Below, piece after piece: positions 15,516-24,824 of a stretch of DNA of 64,000 bases (position 1 is the first letter of the stretch; each line of letters starts with the position of its first letter). A program made the position numbers and the translations under genes. The stretch is from Oscillibacter sp. (lineage in GTDB: Bacteria; Bacillota; Clostridia; Oscillospirales; Oscillospiraceae). The notes beneath the pieces were generated by a model, which saw only the letters and a program-made list of their open reading frames with translations, was not told where the DNA came from and did not search any database. The stretch is from contig JAAVYM010000086.1 of the NCBI GenBank assembly GCA_022791135.1, forward strand, positions 19,661 to 83,660, given 5' to 3'.

Positions 15516-17587
15516 GTTTCTTTCGTCCGCCGGCAGGAAAGCCGGAGCTGCTGGCCCCTGCTGGCTCCCCGGAGTCTTTGCGGGCCGCCGTAGAAAACGG
15601 TGCGGACGCCGTTTATTTGGGTTGGGGGTCCCTTAATGCCCGCCGGGGCGCTCAAAACTTTTCTGAGGAGGAGTTTGCCCAGTCCCTAACCTACTGCCAT
15701 ATCCGGGGAGTCCGTGTCTTTTTGGCTTTAAATATTCTCTTAACGGACCGGGAGCTGCCCGCGGCCCTGGAGACCGCCCAGATTGCCTCTCGCCTGGGAG
15801 TAGACGCGGTGCTGGTCCAGGACTTGGGTCTTTTCGCTTTGCTTCGGCGGGTTCTGCCGGATCTCCCTCTCCACGCCAGCACGCAGATGAGTCTTTTCAC
15901 CTCCGGCGGTGCCTGCGAGGTTGCCAGTGACGGCTGTGAGCGGGTGGTCCTTGCCAGGGAGTGCTCCGGGGAGGAGACGGCGGAAATCTGCCGAAACTGT
16001 CCTGCCGAGATTGAAACTTTTATCCATGGAGCTCTTTGCATGTGCTATTCCGGGCAATGCGCCATGAGCGCCGTTGTCGGCGGCCGCTCCGGCAACCGGG
16101 GACGCTGTGCTCAGCCCTGCCGCCTTCCCTACGGGGTCAATGAGGCGGCAAAGGGGCAGCGGCCCCTGAGTCTCAAGGATTCCTGTATGGCGGATCATCT
16201 CCAAGAGATGGGGCAGATGGGTATTTCCTGTTTGAAGATTGAGGGGCGGATGCGCCGCCCAGGCTACGTCGCCGCTGTCACGGATGTTTATGCCCGGCTT
16301 TTGAAGGAGGAGCGCGGCCCCTCCTCTCAGGAGCGTGAGGTTTTGGAGCGAGCCTTTTCCCGTTCTGGTTTTACCGATGCCTATTGGCGGGGGAAAAAAG
16401 GAACGGAGATGCTGGGTTTTCGGCCTGAGAATGTCGCCCCGGCGGAGGAAGTGCCGCCTCGAGCAGACCGGCGGGTTCCGGTTTTTTTCTCCTGCTGGGT
16501 AAAACCGGAGCTTCCATGCCAGCTGGATGCCCGGGATAAGGATGGAAACTGTGTGACAGTCTTTGGCCCTGTGCCGGAACCTGCCGGGCAACGGGCACTG
16601 ACGGCGGAGGAGCTCTCCGCCCGCCTGGGCAAGACTGGCGGGACTCCTTATCGTTGCGAGAGGGCTGAAGTGACCGTGAGTTCAGGACTCTATCTCTCTG
16701 CCGCCGCAGTGAATGGGCTGCGGCGGGATGCGCTGGACGCTCTCAGCGCCGCCCGTTGCGCTGTGCCTCCTCGGCGAGAGTACTTTCCTCCGCCGCCGTT
16801 GCCGGATACCCTTCACTCTGCGTCGGAGCCGGAGTTTACCGTTTCTGTGGTCCGCGCTGATCAGCTGAGCAGTGGCCTCTTGGCCTTTCGGCCTGCCCGG
16901 ATTTATGTCCCTTTGGAGGTTTTGGCGGGTCTCTCCTCCTTGCCGGAGGGGGAAAGCGAATGGTGCGCCGTTTTGCCCCGGGTGTGGCGGGACAGGGATG
17001 AACAGCTTCTCCGGCGCTGGATGGACAAGGTCCGGTCCCTGGGGGTTTCCGGATTATTGCTGGGAAACCTGGGGCATTTTTCCCTGGCCCGGGGCGGTGG
17101 ATGGCAGCTTTATGGGGACTATGGCTTGAACGTATTCAACAGCTACTCCTTGGCCTATTTTCGGGAGAAAGGCCTGAAATCTGCCTGCTTGTCTTTTGAG
17201 CTGCGCTTTGCCCAGCTGCGGGACATGGAGAAGGTACTTCCCACCGAAGCTATTGTTTATGGCCGCTTGCCGCTGATGATTACAGAAAACTGCTTGATTC
17301 GCAACAGCGCCGGCTGCCGTTGCGATCAGCCCAATTTTCTCAGTGACCGCACTGGGGCTGCCTTTCCCCTGCTCCCTGCCTTCGGACACCGGACGGAGGT
17401 TCAGAACAGCCGCTGTCTCTATCTGGCCGACCGCCCGGAGTATCGCCGGTTGGGCCTGGCTTATGCCCGGCTCCGTTTTACTGCGGAGTCCCCGGAGACC
17501 TGTCTCCAGATTTGCCGGGCCTATCGGGATGGACTACCGGCAGAGGGCGAGTTCACGCGAGGGCTTTATTTTCGGGGCGTGGAGTGA
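15512..17587 (+). CDS. U32-family peptidase / tRNA-hydroxylation-type protein
   Basis: A 691-residue protein with an N-terminal U32 (PF01136) TIM-barrel-like domain (about 10-300): ELLAPAGSPESL, GADAVYLG, the signature ETFIHGALCMCYSGQC and the Fe-S-type cysteines around RGRCAQPCR. A long C-terminal part (about 300-691, DUF3656-like) contains a further cysteine cluster (NSAGCRCDQ). U32 relatives such as TrhP hydroxylate tRNA uridine-34 rather than act as proteases, so the peptidase name is historical. The start GTG overlaps the zapA stop. Confidence 0.9.
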   Translation: MSFFRPPAGKPELLAPAGSPESLRAAVENGADAVYLGWGSLNARRGAQNFSEEEFAQSLTYCHIRGVRVFLALNILLTDRELPAALETAQIASRLGVDAVLVQDLGLFALLRRVLPDLPLHASTQMSLFTSGGACEVASDGCERVVLARECSGEETAEICRNCPAEIETFIHGALCMCYSGQCAMSAVVGGRSGNRGRCAQPCRLPYGVNEAAKGQRPLSLKDSCMADHLQEMGQMGISCLKIEGRMRRPGYVAAVTDVYARLLKEERGPSSQEREVLERAFSRSGFTDAYWRGKKGTEMLGFRPENVAPAEEVPPRADRRVPVFFSCWVKPELPCQLDARDKDGNCVTVFGPVPEPAGQRALTAEELSARLGKTGGTPYRCERAEVTVSSGLYLSAAAVNGLRRDALDALSAARCAVPPRREYFPPPPLPDTLHSASEPEFTVSVVRADQLSSGLLAFRPARIYVPLEVLAGLSSLPEGESEWCAVLPRVWRDRDEQLLRRWMDKVRSLGVSGLLLGNLGHFSLARGGGWQLYGDYGLNVFNSYSLAYFREKGLKSACLSFELRFAQLRDMEKVLPTEAIVYGRLPLMITENCLIRNSAGCRCDQPNFLSDRTGAAFPLLPAFGHRTEVQNSRCLYLADRPEYRRLGLAYARLRFTAESPETCLQICRAYRDGLPAEGEFTRGLYFRGVE

Positions 17588-17718
17588 GTATTTCTATCCA
17601 ATTCCAATTTGTATTTTTTCTTTTGTTCTGTACGAGTTGTATTTTACTTTGTTCACTTTTAAAGACAAGCCGGAATATTTCGACAAAATTATACAATATG
17701 TAGTGGAACGGGAGCGTT

Positions 17719-18159
17719 ATGATGAGAGAGCGCAAGGAAGTAAAAGTTAAATATCTTGTCCCTGGATTGGAAGAGCTTCGCTGTGTGCCTGGCTCCGATT
17801 GGGTGGATTTGCGGACCGCGGAAGATATCACTTTAAAGGCAGGGGAGTTCCGCCTGATTCCTTTGGGAATTGCCGTGGCGTTGCCGGAGGGTTACGAGGC
17901 CCACGTGGTTCCCCGCAGCTCTACCTTTAAGAATTACGGTCTTCTTCAGGCCAATTCCATGGGCGTGGTGGATAATGCCTACTGCGGCGGCGGGGACCAG
18001 TGGCGCTGGCCTGCCTATGCTACCAGGGATGTGGTGATTGAGAAGAACACACGGCTCTGTCAGTTCCGCATTGTTGAGAACCAGCCCCCCTTGATTTTTA
18101 CCGCTGTGGATCAGCTGGACGCCCCCAACCGCGGCGGTTTCGGCTCTACCGGGAAGTAG
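17719..18159 (+). CDS. dut: dUTP diphosphatase
   Basis: A 146-residue trimeric dUTPase that hydrolyses dUTP to dUMP and pyrophosphate. Family motifs are visible in order: the motif 1 region DLRTAEDITLK, motif 2 PRSS at 65-68, motif 3 GVVDNAYCGGGDQW (the usual GxIDxxYrG is slightly altered by the CGGGDQW segment), motif 4 RLCQFRIV and the C-terminal glycine-rich arm GGFGSTGK, which closes the active site. The insert after motif 3 is a little unusual but all arms are present. Two adjacent ATGs (17719, 17722) could start it. Confidence 0.9.
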   Translation: MMRERKEVKVKYLVPGLEELRCVPGSDWVDLRTAEDITLKAGEFRLIPLGIAVALPEGYEAHVVPRSSTFKNYGLLQANSMGVVDNAYCGGGDQWRWPAYATRDVVIEKNTRLCQFRIVENQPPLIFTAVDQLDAPNRGGFGSTGK

Positions 18160-18164
18160 GCGTT

Positions 18165-18188
18165 CCAGCTTTTTTGTAAAAAAGCTGG
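18165..18188. repeat. Perfect 11-bp intergenic palindrome after dut
   Basis: The arms CCAGCTTTTTT and AAAAAAGCTGG are separated by GT. It is similar in build to the palindrome at 29076-29101 and may act as a weak bidirectional terminator. The sequence just after it resembles that after soj. Confidence 0.6.
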
Positions 18189-18272
18189 GCAAAAAACTTT
18201 CGCGCGCTCTGGAGTCTGGTAATTTATCAGGCCGGAGCGACGGCAACGCAGATTGGTAGTTGAGGTAGTTTT

Positions 18273-18848
18273 ATGGCACAGATTGTTTTGGCTTCTGGGT
18301 CCCCCCGTCGTAGGGAGCTGCTGGAGCGCATTGGCATCACGGATTTTCTGGTCCGAGTGCCGGAAGTGGAGGAGTATGTTCCCGAGGGACTGCTTCCCTC
18401 CCAGGTGGTGGAGTATATCTCCAAAGAGAAGGCGGAGGTTGCCGCCCGGCTTTGTGAACCGGAAGAGATTGTTATTACGGCGGATACGATGGTTTTTCTT
18501 GGGCACAGCCGTCTGGGTAAGCCCCGGAATGATGCTCATGCCCTGGAGATGCTGACCGCCCTTCAGGGGCGCAGGCACACGGTTTGCACCGGCCTCACGG
18601 TTTGTCAGGGCGGACGAAGCTTCACGGAGTCGGAGTCCACCGACGTCTTTTTCCGTTCGGCCTCCCAGGCGGAGCTGCAAAGCTACATTGCCACCGGTGA
18701 GCCGATGGACAAGGCAGGGGCTTACGGTGTTCAGGGCCGGGGGGCGCTGCTGGTGGAACGGCTGGAGGGGGATTTCTTTAATGTGATGGGTCTTCCCGTA
18801 CTTCGTCTGTCTAGGATGCTGGAGCGTTTCGGCGTCTTCCTGCTTTGA
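18273..18848 (+). CDS. maf: Maf-family nucleotide pyrophosphatase
   Basis: A 191-residue house-cleaning enzyme that hydrolyses non-canonical nucleoside triphosphates. Signature segments seen are the N-terminal LASGSPRRRELL, the ITADTMVFL motif with the catalytic Asp (near residue 70), GKPRNDAHALEML and the C-terminal GAYGVQGRGALLVERLEGDFFNVMGLP (quoted in part in the family pattern). The gene precedes mreC, mreD and the PBP2 gene, the usual Firmicute elongation cluster. The start ATG has TGAGG upstream. Confidence 0.93.
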   Translation: MAQIVLASGSPRRRELLERIGITDFLVRVPEVEEYVPEGLLPSQVVEYISKEKAEVAARLCEPEEIVITADTMVFLGHSRLGKPRNDAHALEMLTALQGRRHTVCTGLTVCQGGRSFTESESTDVFFRSASQAELQSYIATGEPMDKAGAYGVQGRGALLVERLEGDFFNVMGLPVLRLSRMLERFGVFLL

Positions 18849-18886
18849 TGCGGCTTTCCTCTATTTTGACCGTTTAGGTGATTAGT

Positions 18887-19729
18887 TTGAAAAATTTCCT
18901 GAAACAGCATGGGCTTTGGGTACTTTTTGCTGCTGCCGTTCTCTCGGTGGCCCTGGCGGTGATGTCGGTACTCAGCGCCAATTCCTCTCCTCTGGCAAAC
19001 CTGGCGGGTATTGTGGTCTCTCCCTTCCGGGCGGGTTATACGGCGGTGGCCAATTGGTTTAACGATTTGCAGAATTATTATAAGGATACTACGGACCTGG
19101 AGGCGGAGAACGCCGCTTTGAAGCGGGAGCTGGCCAGGATGCAGGAGGAAATTCGCCTGGCGAAGGCAGATCGGGAGGAGAATAAACTCTTTCGGAAACT
19201 GATGGATCTGACCGAACAGCGTCGAGATCTCTCGGACTTGGAGGCGGCCATGATCACCGAGCATGCTGTCACTAACTGGACCTCCTCTCTGACACTGAAC
19301 AAAGGTACTTCCTTGGGCGTGGAGGTCGGTGACTGCGTCATTGATGAAACCGGCGCCTTGGTAGGTATCATTGACCAGGCCGGAACCAACTGGTCCACGG
19401 TCTTGACTCTAGTGGATACGGATACTTCTCTAGGCGCTCAGGTATTTCGGACAAAAGAGCTGGGCGTTGCTCAGGGGGATTTCTCCCTAATGTTGGAAAA
19501 TCGCCTTCGCCTGGACTTTTTGCCGGCGGACTGCCGCCTGCTCCCTGGTGATCTGGTGGTGACTTCCGGCTTGAATGGGTATTATCCCTCCGGACTGGTA
19601 ATTGGCTCTGTGGAGGAGATTTTGGTTGATGACTCCGGCGCAGCCTCCTATGCGATTCTGGCCCCGGCTGTTGAGTTTGATGCCTTGACTGAGGTCTTTG
19701 TCATCAAATCTTTTGAGATTGTCACCTAA
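18887..19729 (+). CDS. mreC: Rod shape-determining protein MreC
   Basis: A 280-residue cell-shape protein: a short cytoplasmic N-terminus, a membrane helix at about 10-32, a coiled coil at about 60-100 and the periplasm-side beta domain (GLVGIIDQAG-type and LPGDLVVTSGLNGYYPSGL segments). I place the start at TTG 18887 because AGGTGAT lies at proper spacing, whereas the upstream GTG at 18878 has no ribosome site. It acts with MreD and PBP2, encoded next, to organise lateral wall synthesis. No mreB is in the window. Confidence 0.9.
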   Translation: MKNFLKQHGLWVLFAAAVLSVALAVMSVLSANSSPLANLAGIVVSPFRAGYTAVANWFNDLQNYYKDTTDLEAENAALKRELARMQEEIRLAKADREENKLFRKLMDLTEQRRDLSDLEAAMITEHAVTNWTSSLTLNKGTSLGVEVGDCVIDETGALVGIIDQAGTNWSTVLTLVDTDTSLGAQVFRTKELGVAQGDFSLMLENRLRLDFLPADCRLLPGDLVVTSGLNGYYPSGLVIGSVEEILVDDSGAASYAILAPAVEFDALTEVFVIKSFEIVT

Positions 19730-19886
19730 TCCTTGTCTATGTTGTCATACGTTTGCTTGCAGGGAGTGCTGCTGAGTATCCAGCAGGATTTCTATCCTCA
19801 GGTTTCCCTCAGTAAAAAGCTGTCTCCTGGCAGCCTTACTGGTTTTCAGGCACGAGCCAACCACTTGGAACTTTCAGGAGTCTCTT

Positions 19887-20399
19887 ATGATTGCAAGAAA
19901 TGAAACCATATTTAAATGGCTGCTTTATGCCGCTGCTACGGCCCTTTGCCTTTTTTTTCAGGGTAGCATTCTCCAGCGCCTGGAGTTTTGGGGTGTCCTC
20001 CCTTTTGTCTATCCCCTTCTGGCCGTCATCCCAGCCACTTATGAAGGGCCGCTGGCCGGTTCCATTTTCTCTCTGGCCCTAGGCATGGTCTGCGACCTGC
20101 TTCTTCCGGAGCCTATTCCCTGTCTTTATACCTTGATTTTGCCCTTGGTGGCCCTCTGCGCGGGGCTGCTCTCCCAAAGCTGGCTCCCCGCCGGGTTTTT
20201 CTGTTCCCTGGTTGCTGCCGCTCTGGCATTTTTCTTTACCGGCGGCTTTCATTGTCTGCTTCTCTGGATGCTGGGCAAGGCTGCTTGGGAGTCCGGGGCT
20301 TCTGTGGCCCTGCGGGAGTTTTGTGTCTCCGCGCCTCTCATTATTCCCTTGACCCTGCTTTACCGCTCCGTTTTCCTGCGCACGCACAGAGACGGATGA
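19887..20399 (+). CDS. mreD: Rod shape-determining protein MreD
   Basis: A 170-residue membrane protein with about five hydrophobic helices and little else, as is typical of MreD. It is placed between mreC and the PBP2 gene. The ATG at 19887 follows CAGGAG. The 157-bp gap after mreC shows no clear promoter, hairpin or gene. The call rests on hydrophobicity, length and context more than on sequence motifs. Confidence 0.85.
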   Translation: MIARNETIFKWLLYAAATALCLFFQGSILQRLEFWGVLPFVYPLLAVIPATYEGPLAGSIFSLALGMVCDLLLPEPIPCLYTLILPLVALCAGLLSQSWLPAGFFCSLVAAALAFFFTGGFHCLLLWMLGKAAWESGASVALREFCVSAPLIIPLTLLYRSVFLRTHRDG

Positions 20400-20415
20400 A
20401 TTAGAAAGGTTCCCT

Positions 20416-22596
20416 ATGGATCGCAAAGAAATGCAAAATACACGGCTCTACCTTTTGGCGGCTTTTTTAGTGTTGGTTTTACTGGCATATCTTTTCGTCC
20501 TTTACGACGTTCAGATCATCCACCATGAGGACTACACTGCTCGGGCCATTCACTCCATTGTCCGCGAGGAGAAGGTAGAGGCTTCCCGGGGCATCATCAC
20601 TGATCGCAACGGTAAGCCCTTGGTTAGCAATCGTTCCACCTATGATCTGACTTTCGATGCCGCCCTCCTCTCCCCTGAGGATGACAGCAATGAGGCCATC
20701 CTTCGCCTGGTACAGCTCTGCCAGGACGAGGGCGTGGCCTGGAGCGACAATCTCCCCATTTCCCGGCAGGCTCCCTTCCGCTATACGGTGGACCAGATGG
20801 ACGGCCAGCAAAAAAAGTACTTCCTCACCTATTTGAAAAGCCTGGATGCTTGTGCGGAGGCTTTAGGCCAATATCTTATCCGCAATCCGGAGGTTCTTTC
20901 CGCTCCGGAGCCGGAGGAGGGCGAAAATCCTGCTGCTGCGGAGGAGCTTAGTCCGGAGAAACGGGCCAGCCTTCTGCTGAGCCGTCTCACTACCGCTGAT
21001 CTTACGGCGGATCTGCTGGTCGACTCCGGCGTGACCCCTGCACATCTGATGAACCAGATGTGCAGGGAACTGGGTGTTCCCGAGAGCTATACCCAGGCCC
21101 AGGCTCGGATGGTTCTGGGGGTTCAGTACGAGCTGTCCGTCCGGAAGCTGGACAACTATAATGCCTACGTTCTGGCTCAGGACATCGACACCCCTTTTAT
21201 CTCTCTTCTCAGCGACGGCCACTACGCCGGGGCTAAGGTGACGCTTTCTTCCGTTCGGGAATACGAGACCACCTATGCCGCCCACATCCTGGGTTATGTG
21301 GGCAAAATCACGATTGAAGACGATTATCCCTCCCTGAAGAAAAAGGGTTATGACTACGATGACCTCATCGGCAAGGAGGGAGCGGAGCTGGCCTTTGAGG
21401 ATTACCTCAAGGGCAAGGACGGAACCCGTATGGTCTCTACCAACAGCGAGGGTAAGGTCACCGGGGAATACTACTCCATAGAGCCTGAGCCAGGCAGCAT
21501 TGTTGAACTGACCATTGACCTGGATTTCCAGGCCCAGGTGGAGGATTTTCTGGCGCAGACGGTCACCCGCCTGGACGCCGACGGCGATGAGCGCCGTGGC
21601 GCGGGCGCAGCAGTGGTCCAGGTGGGCACTGGCGAGGTGCTGGCCCTGGCCTCTTATCCTTCTTATGATCTTTCTACCTGGCGGGAGGATTTTCCGGTTC
21701 TGAACGCGGACCCCCACAATCCCATGTATAACCGCGCCACCTATAACGGCTATCCCCCTGGCTCCACACTGAAGCCCTTCACCGCCATCGCCGCTCTGCT
21801 CGGCGGGTACACCACCTTGACAGAGAAGATCCGGGATACAGGCCACTGGTCCTATCCCAACGACGAATCCGGCATCGGCTTTAACTGTTGGAAACGCTCC
21901 GGCCACGGTAATCAAAATGTCACGCAGGCTATTACCAACTCCTGCAACTACTATTTCGGTGAGCTAGGCTACCGCATGGGTATGAAGACCCTTCGGGAGT
22001 ACTTGGTTCAGTTCGGGCTAGGGGAAAAGACGGGCATTGAGATTCCGGAATATGCCGGAAAGCTTCCGGAGAACCCTCGGGGCGAGGATCAGGCCCCCTG
22101 GGCAGCCTGGGGCCAGTCTACTCAGCTTTACACTCCTTTGCAATTGGCCAATTATGTGGCCACCCTGCTCTCCGGCGGCAAGCGCTATCAGGCCCATCTT
22201 TTGAAATCTGCCAAGGCTTACGACAACTCTGCCGTCTTCGCCACTGGAAATACCACTCCCGTTCATACTCTGGACATCGACGACGAGTACCTGCAGGCTG
22301 TGAAAAAGGGCATGCGGGGTTTGGTGGAGGGCACTTTGGCCCCCTATTTCCGCAGCTGCATCGTTTCTGCCGGTGCAAAGACCGGCACCTCCCAGATTCA
22401 CTCGGACAAGAAAAACGACGGCGTTTTTATCTGCTTTGCCCCTTACGATGACCCGGAGATCGCAGTCGCCATTGCCATCGAGCGAGCGGATGCCGGCGCC
22501 GCCTTGGCTTCCACGGCCGTAAATATACTCAATGCCTATTTTACCCCTAGCGAAGACAGCTCCACCATTACCGGCGAAAATCAGCTGCTTCCCTGA
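20416..22596 (+). CDS. mrdA: Penicillin-binding protein 2 (class B, elongasome transpeptidase)
   Basis: A 726-residue peptidoglycan transpeptidase. One membrane anchor (about 9-32), a dimerisation domain starting near VEASRGIITDRNG, and a transpeptidase domain from about 395 with the active serine in GSTLK (S450, K453), the SCN motif (509-511) and KTGTS (655-659). An acidic, Glu/Pro/Ala-rich insert at about 163-185 is not part of the core. The gene lies 16 bp after mreD. It is the beta-lactam target that works with MreCD in wall elongation. Confidence 0.94.
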   Translation: MDRKEMQNTRLYLLAAFLVLVLLAYLFVLYDVQIIHHEDYTARAIHSIVREEKVEASRGIITDRNGKPLVSNRSTYDLTFDAALLSPEDDSNEAILRLVQLCQDEGVAWSDNLPISRQAPFRYTVDQMDGQQKKYFLTYLKSLDACAEALGQYLIRNPEVLSAPEPEEGENPAAAEELSPEKRASLLLSRLTTADLTADLLVDSGVTPAHLMNQMCRELGVPESYTQAQARMVLGVQYELSVRKLDNYNAYVLAQDIDTPFISLLSDGHYAGAKVTLSSVREYETTYAAHILGYVGKITIEDDYPSLKKKGYDYDDLIGKEGAELAFEDYLKGKDGTRMVSTNSEGKVTGEYYSIEPEPGSIVELTIDLDFQAQVEDFLAQTVTRLDADGDERRGAGAAVVQVGTGEVLALASYPSYDLSTWREDFPVLNADPHNPMYNRATYNGYPPGSTLKPFTAIAALLGGYTTLTEKIRDTGHWSYPNDESGIGFNCWKRSGHGNQNVTQAITNSCNYYFGELGYRMGMKTLREYLVQFGLGEKTGIEIPEYAGKLPENPRGEDQAPWAAWGQSTQLYTPLQLANYVATLLSGGKRYQAHLLKSAKAYDNSAVFATGNTTPVHTLDIDDEYLQAVKKGMRGLVEGTLAPYFRSCIVSAGAKTGTSQIHSDKKNDGVFICFAPYDDPEIAVAIAIERADAGAALASTAVNILNAYFTPSEDSSTITGENQLLP

Positions 22597-22670
22597 GTCC
22601 TTTTCCTCAGTGGCCCGAAGGCCGCGGCGCCCCGGGGAAAAGCGCATCCCAATAAACGAGGAGATTTTGC

Positions 22671-24524
22671 ATGAACGTACCTGCCGTCTTTGACTCCCGC
22701 GACCTCCACTGTAAGAAGCCCTACGGCGCCCTCCCCTGCGGGGAGGAATGGTCCCTTACCTGCCGCCCCCTCTCCAGCGAAGGATTCACACACTGTTCTG
22801 TCATCATACGTCGGGAGTTTTCCTGCCACCAGCTGGAGACGGAGATGCCCTTTACCGGCTTTTGGGAGGATCGCGCCTGTTTCTCCCTCTCCCTGCTTCC
22901 CTTTCAGGATTCGGAGCTGGTTTGGTATTGGTTCCGATTTTGGCGGGACGATGGCACCGGCTGTCTCCTGGACAAGACAGGTTACCGCAGCCAAGGCACC
23001 CCCGTTCCCTGGCAGCTCACCGTTTATGAGCAAAGCCGAACCCCCGACTGGTTTGGCGAGGGAATCACCTATCAGATTTTTCCGGATCGCTATTGCCGTC
23101 TGTCAGTTCCCAGTCCGGAGGGCCTGATTGGGAACCGTTGGATTCATGAGAAATGGGACGAATCCCCCGCCTGGCAGCCAGAAGATGGCGAGATCAAAAA
23201 CCGGGATTTCTTTGGCGGCTCTCTGGCTGGCGTCGCCGCTCACTTGGACGACTTGGCCGCTCTGGGTGTCTCTTGTCTCTATTTCTGCCCCATTTTTGAG
23301 TCCGCCTCCAACCATCGCTACAATACGGCGGACTATAAGAAGATCGACCCCCTTCTTGGCACAGAGGCAGATTTCAAATCTCTCTGCGCTCAGGCCCGAG
23401 AGCGAGGTATCCGCATTATTTTGGACGGCGTGTTCAACCACACTGGCTCTCAGAGCGTTTATTTTAATGCCGACGGTTTTTACCCCACTCTGGGTGCGGC
23501 CCAGAGCCAGGAAAGCCCTTATTATAATTGGTTCCACTTCAGCGACTGGCCCGGCTCTTACGAATCCTGGTGGGGCATCAGCACTTTACCCAGCGTCCAG
23601 GAGAACTGTCCAAGTTATGTGGACTATATCATTCAAGGGGACGACTCTGTCGTCAAACATTGGCTTCGGGCAGGGGCCTCCGGCTGGCGGTTGGACGTGG
23701 CAGACGAGCTGCCGGATAATTTCATCGAAAAACTCCGGACTGCCGTAGAGGAGACCAATCCTGACGCCCTGCTTCTGGGGGAGGTTTGGGAGGACGCCAG
23801 TAATAAAATCTCTTACTCCCAGCGCCGGAAATATCTTCTGGGCCGGGAACTTCACGGCGTGATGAATTACCCTTTCCGCACCGCCTTGCTGAATTATCTT
23901 TTAGGCGGAGGTGCGGAGAACTTCCGGGAGGCCACGGAAACCCTCCGGGAAAACTATCCTCCTTCCGCCTTCTACTCCGCCATGAACTTCCTGGGCACCC
24001 ATGACACCCCTCGCATTCTGACGGTGCTGGGTGGCCGTCCTCTGCCAGAGGGCCGGGATGCACAGTCTACCTTCCGCCTCTCCTCACAGGAGCGGGAGAC
24101 CGCTTTGATCCGTCTTCACCTGGCCTCTGCGGTGCTGTTCACTTTCCCCGGCTCCCCTATGATCTACTATGGGGACGAAGCCGGCGTCGAAGGCGCCGCG
24201 GATCCCTTCAACCGGGAAACTTATCCCTGGGGTCGGGAAGATCAAAAACTGCTGGCCTGGTTCCACAATCTGGCCCGCCTTCGGAAGGAGCGTCTCTCCC
24301 TCCGCCGGGGAACTCTTCAGTGGTTGAAGGCACAAGGTCCCCTGTTGGCTTATGTTCGGGATATTGCTGGTGAATCCACTTTCCTGCTTTTGAATAATGG
24401 GGAGGAGTCTGGTTCCTTCTCCCTTCCGGATATGGATTGTCAAAACCTCCTCACTGGGGAGGCTGTCTCCGGCGGCGAGATACTGCTTCCTCCTCACAGT
24501 GTCCTTTTGCTGGGGCTGGGATAA
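22671..24524 (+). CDS. GH13 alpha-amylase-family glycosidase (neopullulanase/maltogenic type)
   Basis: A 617-residue intracellular alpha-glucan hydrolase with no signal peptide. An N-terminal beta domain (about 1-120) precedes the (beta/alpha)8 barrel with family regions DGVFNHTG, GWRLDVADE (nucleophile D342), LLGEVWED (acid/base E371) and GTHDTPR (D445), then a C-terminal beta domain. The N-terminal domain and the barrel order resemble neopullulanase/cyclomaltodextrinase enzymes, which act on short or cyclic maltodextrins. The exact substrate cannot be read from the sequence. The ribosome site is GAGGAG. Confidence 0.92.
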   Translation: MNVPAVFDSRDLHCKKPYGALPCGEEWSLTCRPLSSEGFTHCSVIIRREFSCHQLETEMPFTGFWEDRACFSLSLLPFQDSELVWYWFRFWRDDGTGCLLDKTGYRSQGTPVPWQLTVYEQSRTPDWFGEGITYQIFPDRYCRLSVPSPEGLIGNRWIHEKWDESPAWQPEDGEIKNRDFFGGSLAGVAAHLDDLAALGVSCLYFCPIFESASNHRYNTADYKKIDPLLGTEADFKSLCAQARERGIRIILDGVFNHTGSQSVYFNADGFYPTLGAAQSQESPYYNWFHFSDWPGSYESWWGISTLPSVQENCPSYVDYIIQGDDSVVKHWLRAGASGWRLDVADELPDNFIEKLRTAVEETNPDALLLGEVWEDASNKISYSQRRKYLLGRELHGVMNYPFRTALLNYLLGGGAENFREATETLRENYPPSAFYSAMNFLGTHDTPRILTVLGGRPLPEGRDAQSTFRLSSQERETALIRLHLASAVLFTFPGSPMIYYGDEAGVEGAADPFNRETYPWGREDQKLLAWFHNLARLRKERLSLRRGTLQWLKAQGPLLAYVRDIAGESTFLLLNNGEESGSFSLPDMDCQNLLTGEAVSGGEILLPPHSVLLLGLG

Positions 24525-24535
24525 ATATACTCCAT

Positions 24536-24551
24536 TGTTTCACGTGAAACA
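24536..24551. other. parS: parS site 1 (perfect)
   Basis: TGTTTCACGTGAAACA is identical to the Firmicute parS consensus. It lies just after the GH13 gene and 289 bp before soj. Confidence 0.96.
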
Positions 24552-24582
24552 TTTAAGGTCCTTCTAAACTATCGGCCTTTTG

Positions 24583-24598
24583 TGTTTCACGTGAAACT
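24583..24598. other. parS: parS site 2 (15 of 16)
   Basis: TGTTTCACGTGAAACT differs from the consensus only in the last base. It is 32 bp downstream of parS site 1, upstream of soj. Confidence 0.92.
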
Positions 24599-24641
24599 TT
24601 TTCCGAAACTGCTTTTTTTGCAAAAATTGTTGGATTTAACC

Positions 24642-24670
24642 TTGCAAGCCTGTCCTGCCCTTGCTATAAT
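24642..24670 (+). promoter_or_regulatory. Sigma-A promoter of soj-parB
   Basis: TTGCAA (24642-24647), a 17-bp spacer and TATAAT (24665-24670). The leader to the soj start is about 150 nt and contains an ATCCGG/CCGGAT hairpin. Confidence 0.8.
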
Positions 24671-24824
24671 AATTTTTACACATCACATTTAAGAAACACG
24701 CAGTTGCGCCGCCGCATAGGCATCCGGTGTTTTCCGGATATCCCGGCGCGCAAATGCACCTTTTCCGGCAGGTGTGAAGTTGCTTTTTCTTGCCCCGGAA
24801 AAGAGGCAGAAGGTAGGTGCTTTT

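Noticed and set aside
24774..24824. A longer N-terminus for Soj
   Set aside because: The frame is open, but the added residues are not family-like and the ribosome site fits the GTG at 24825.
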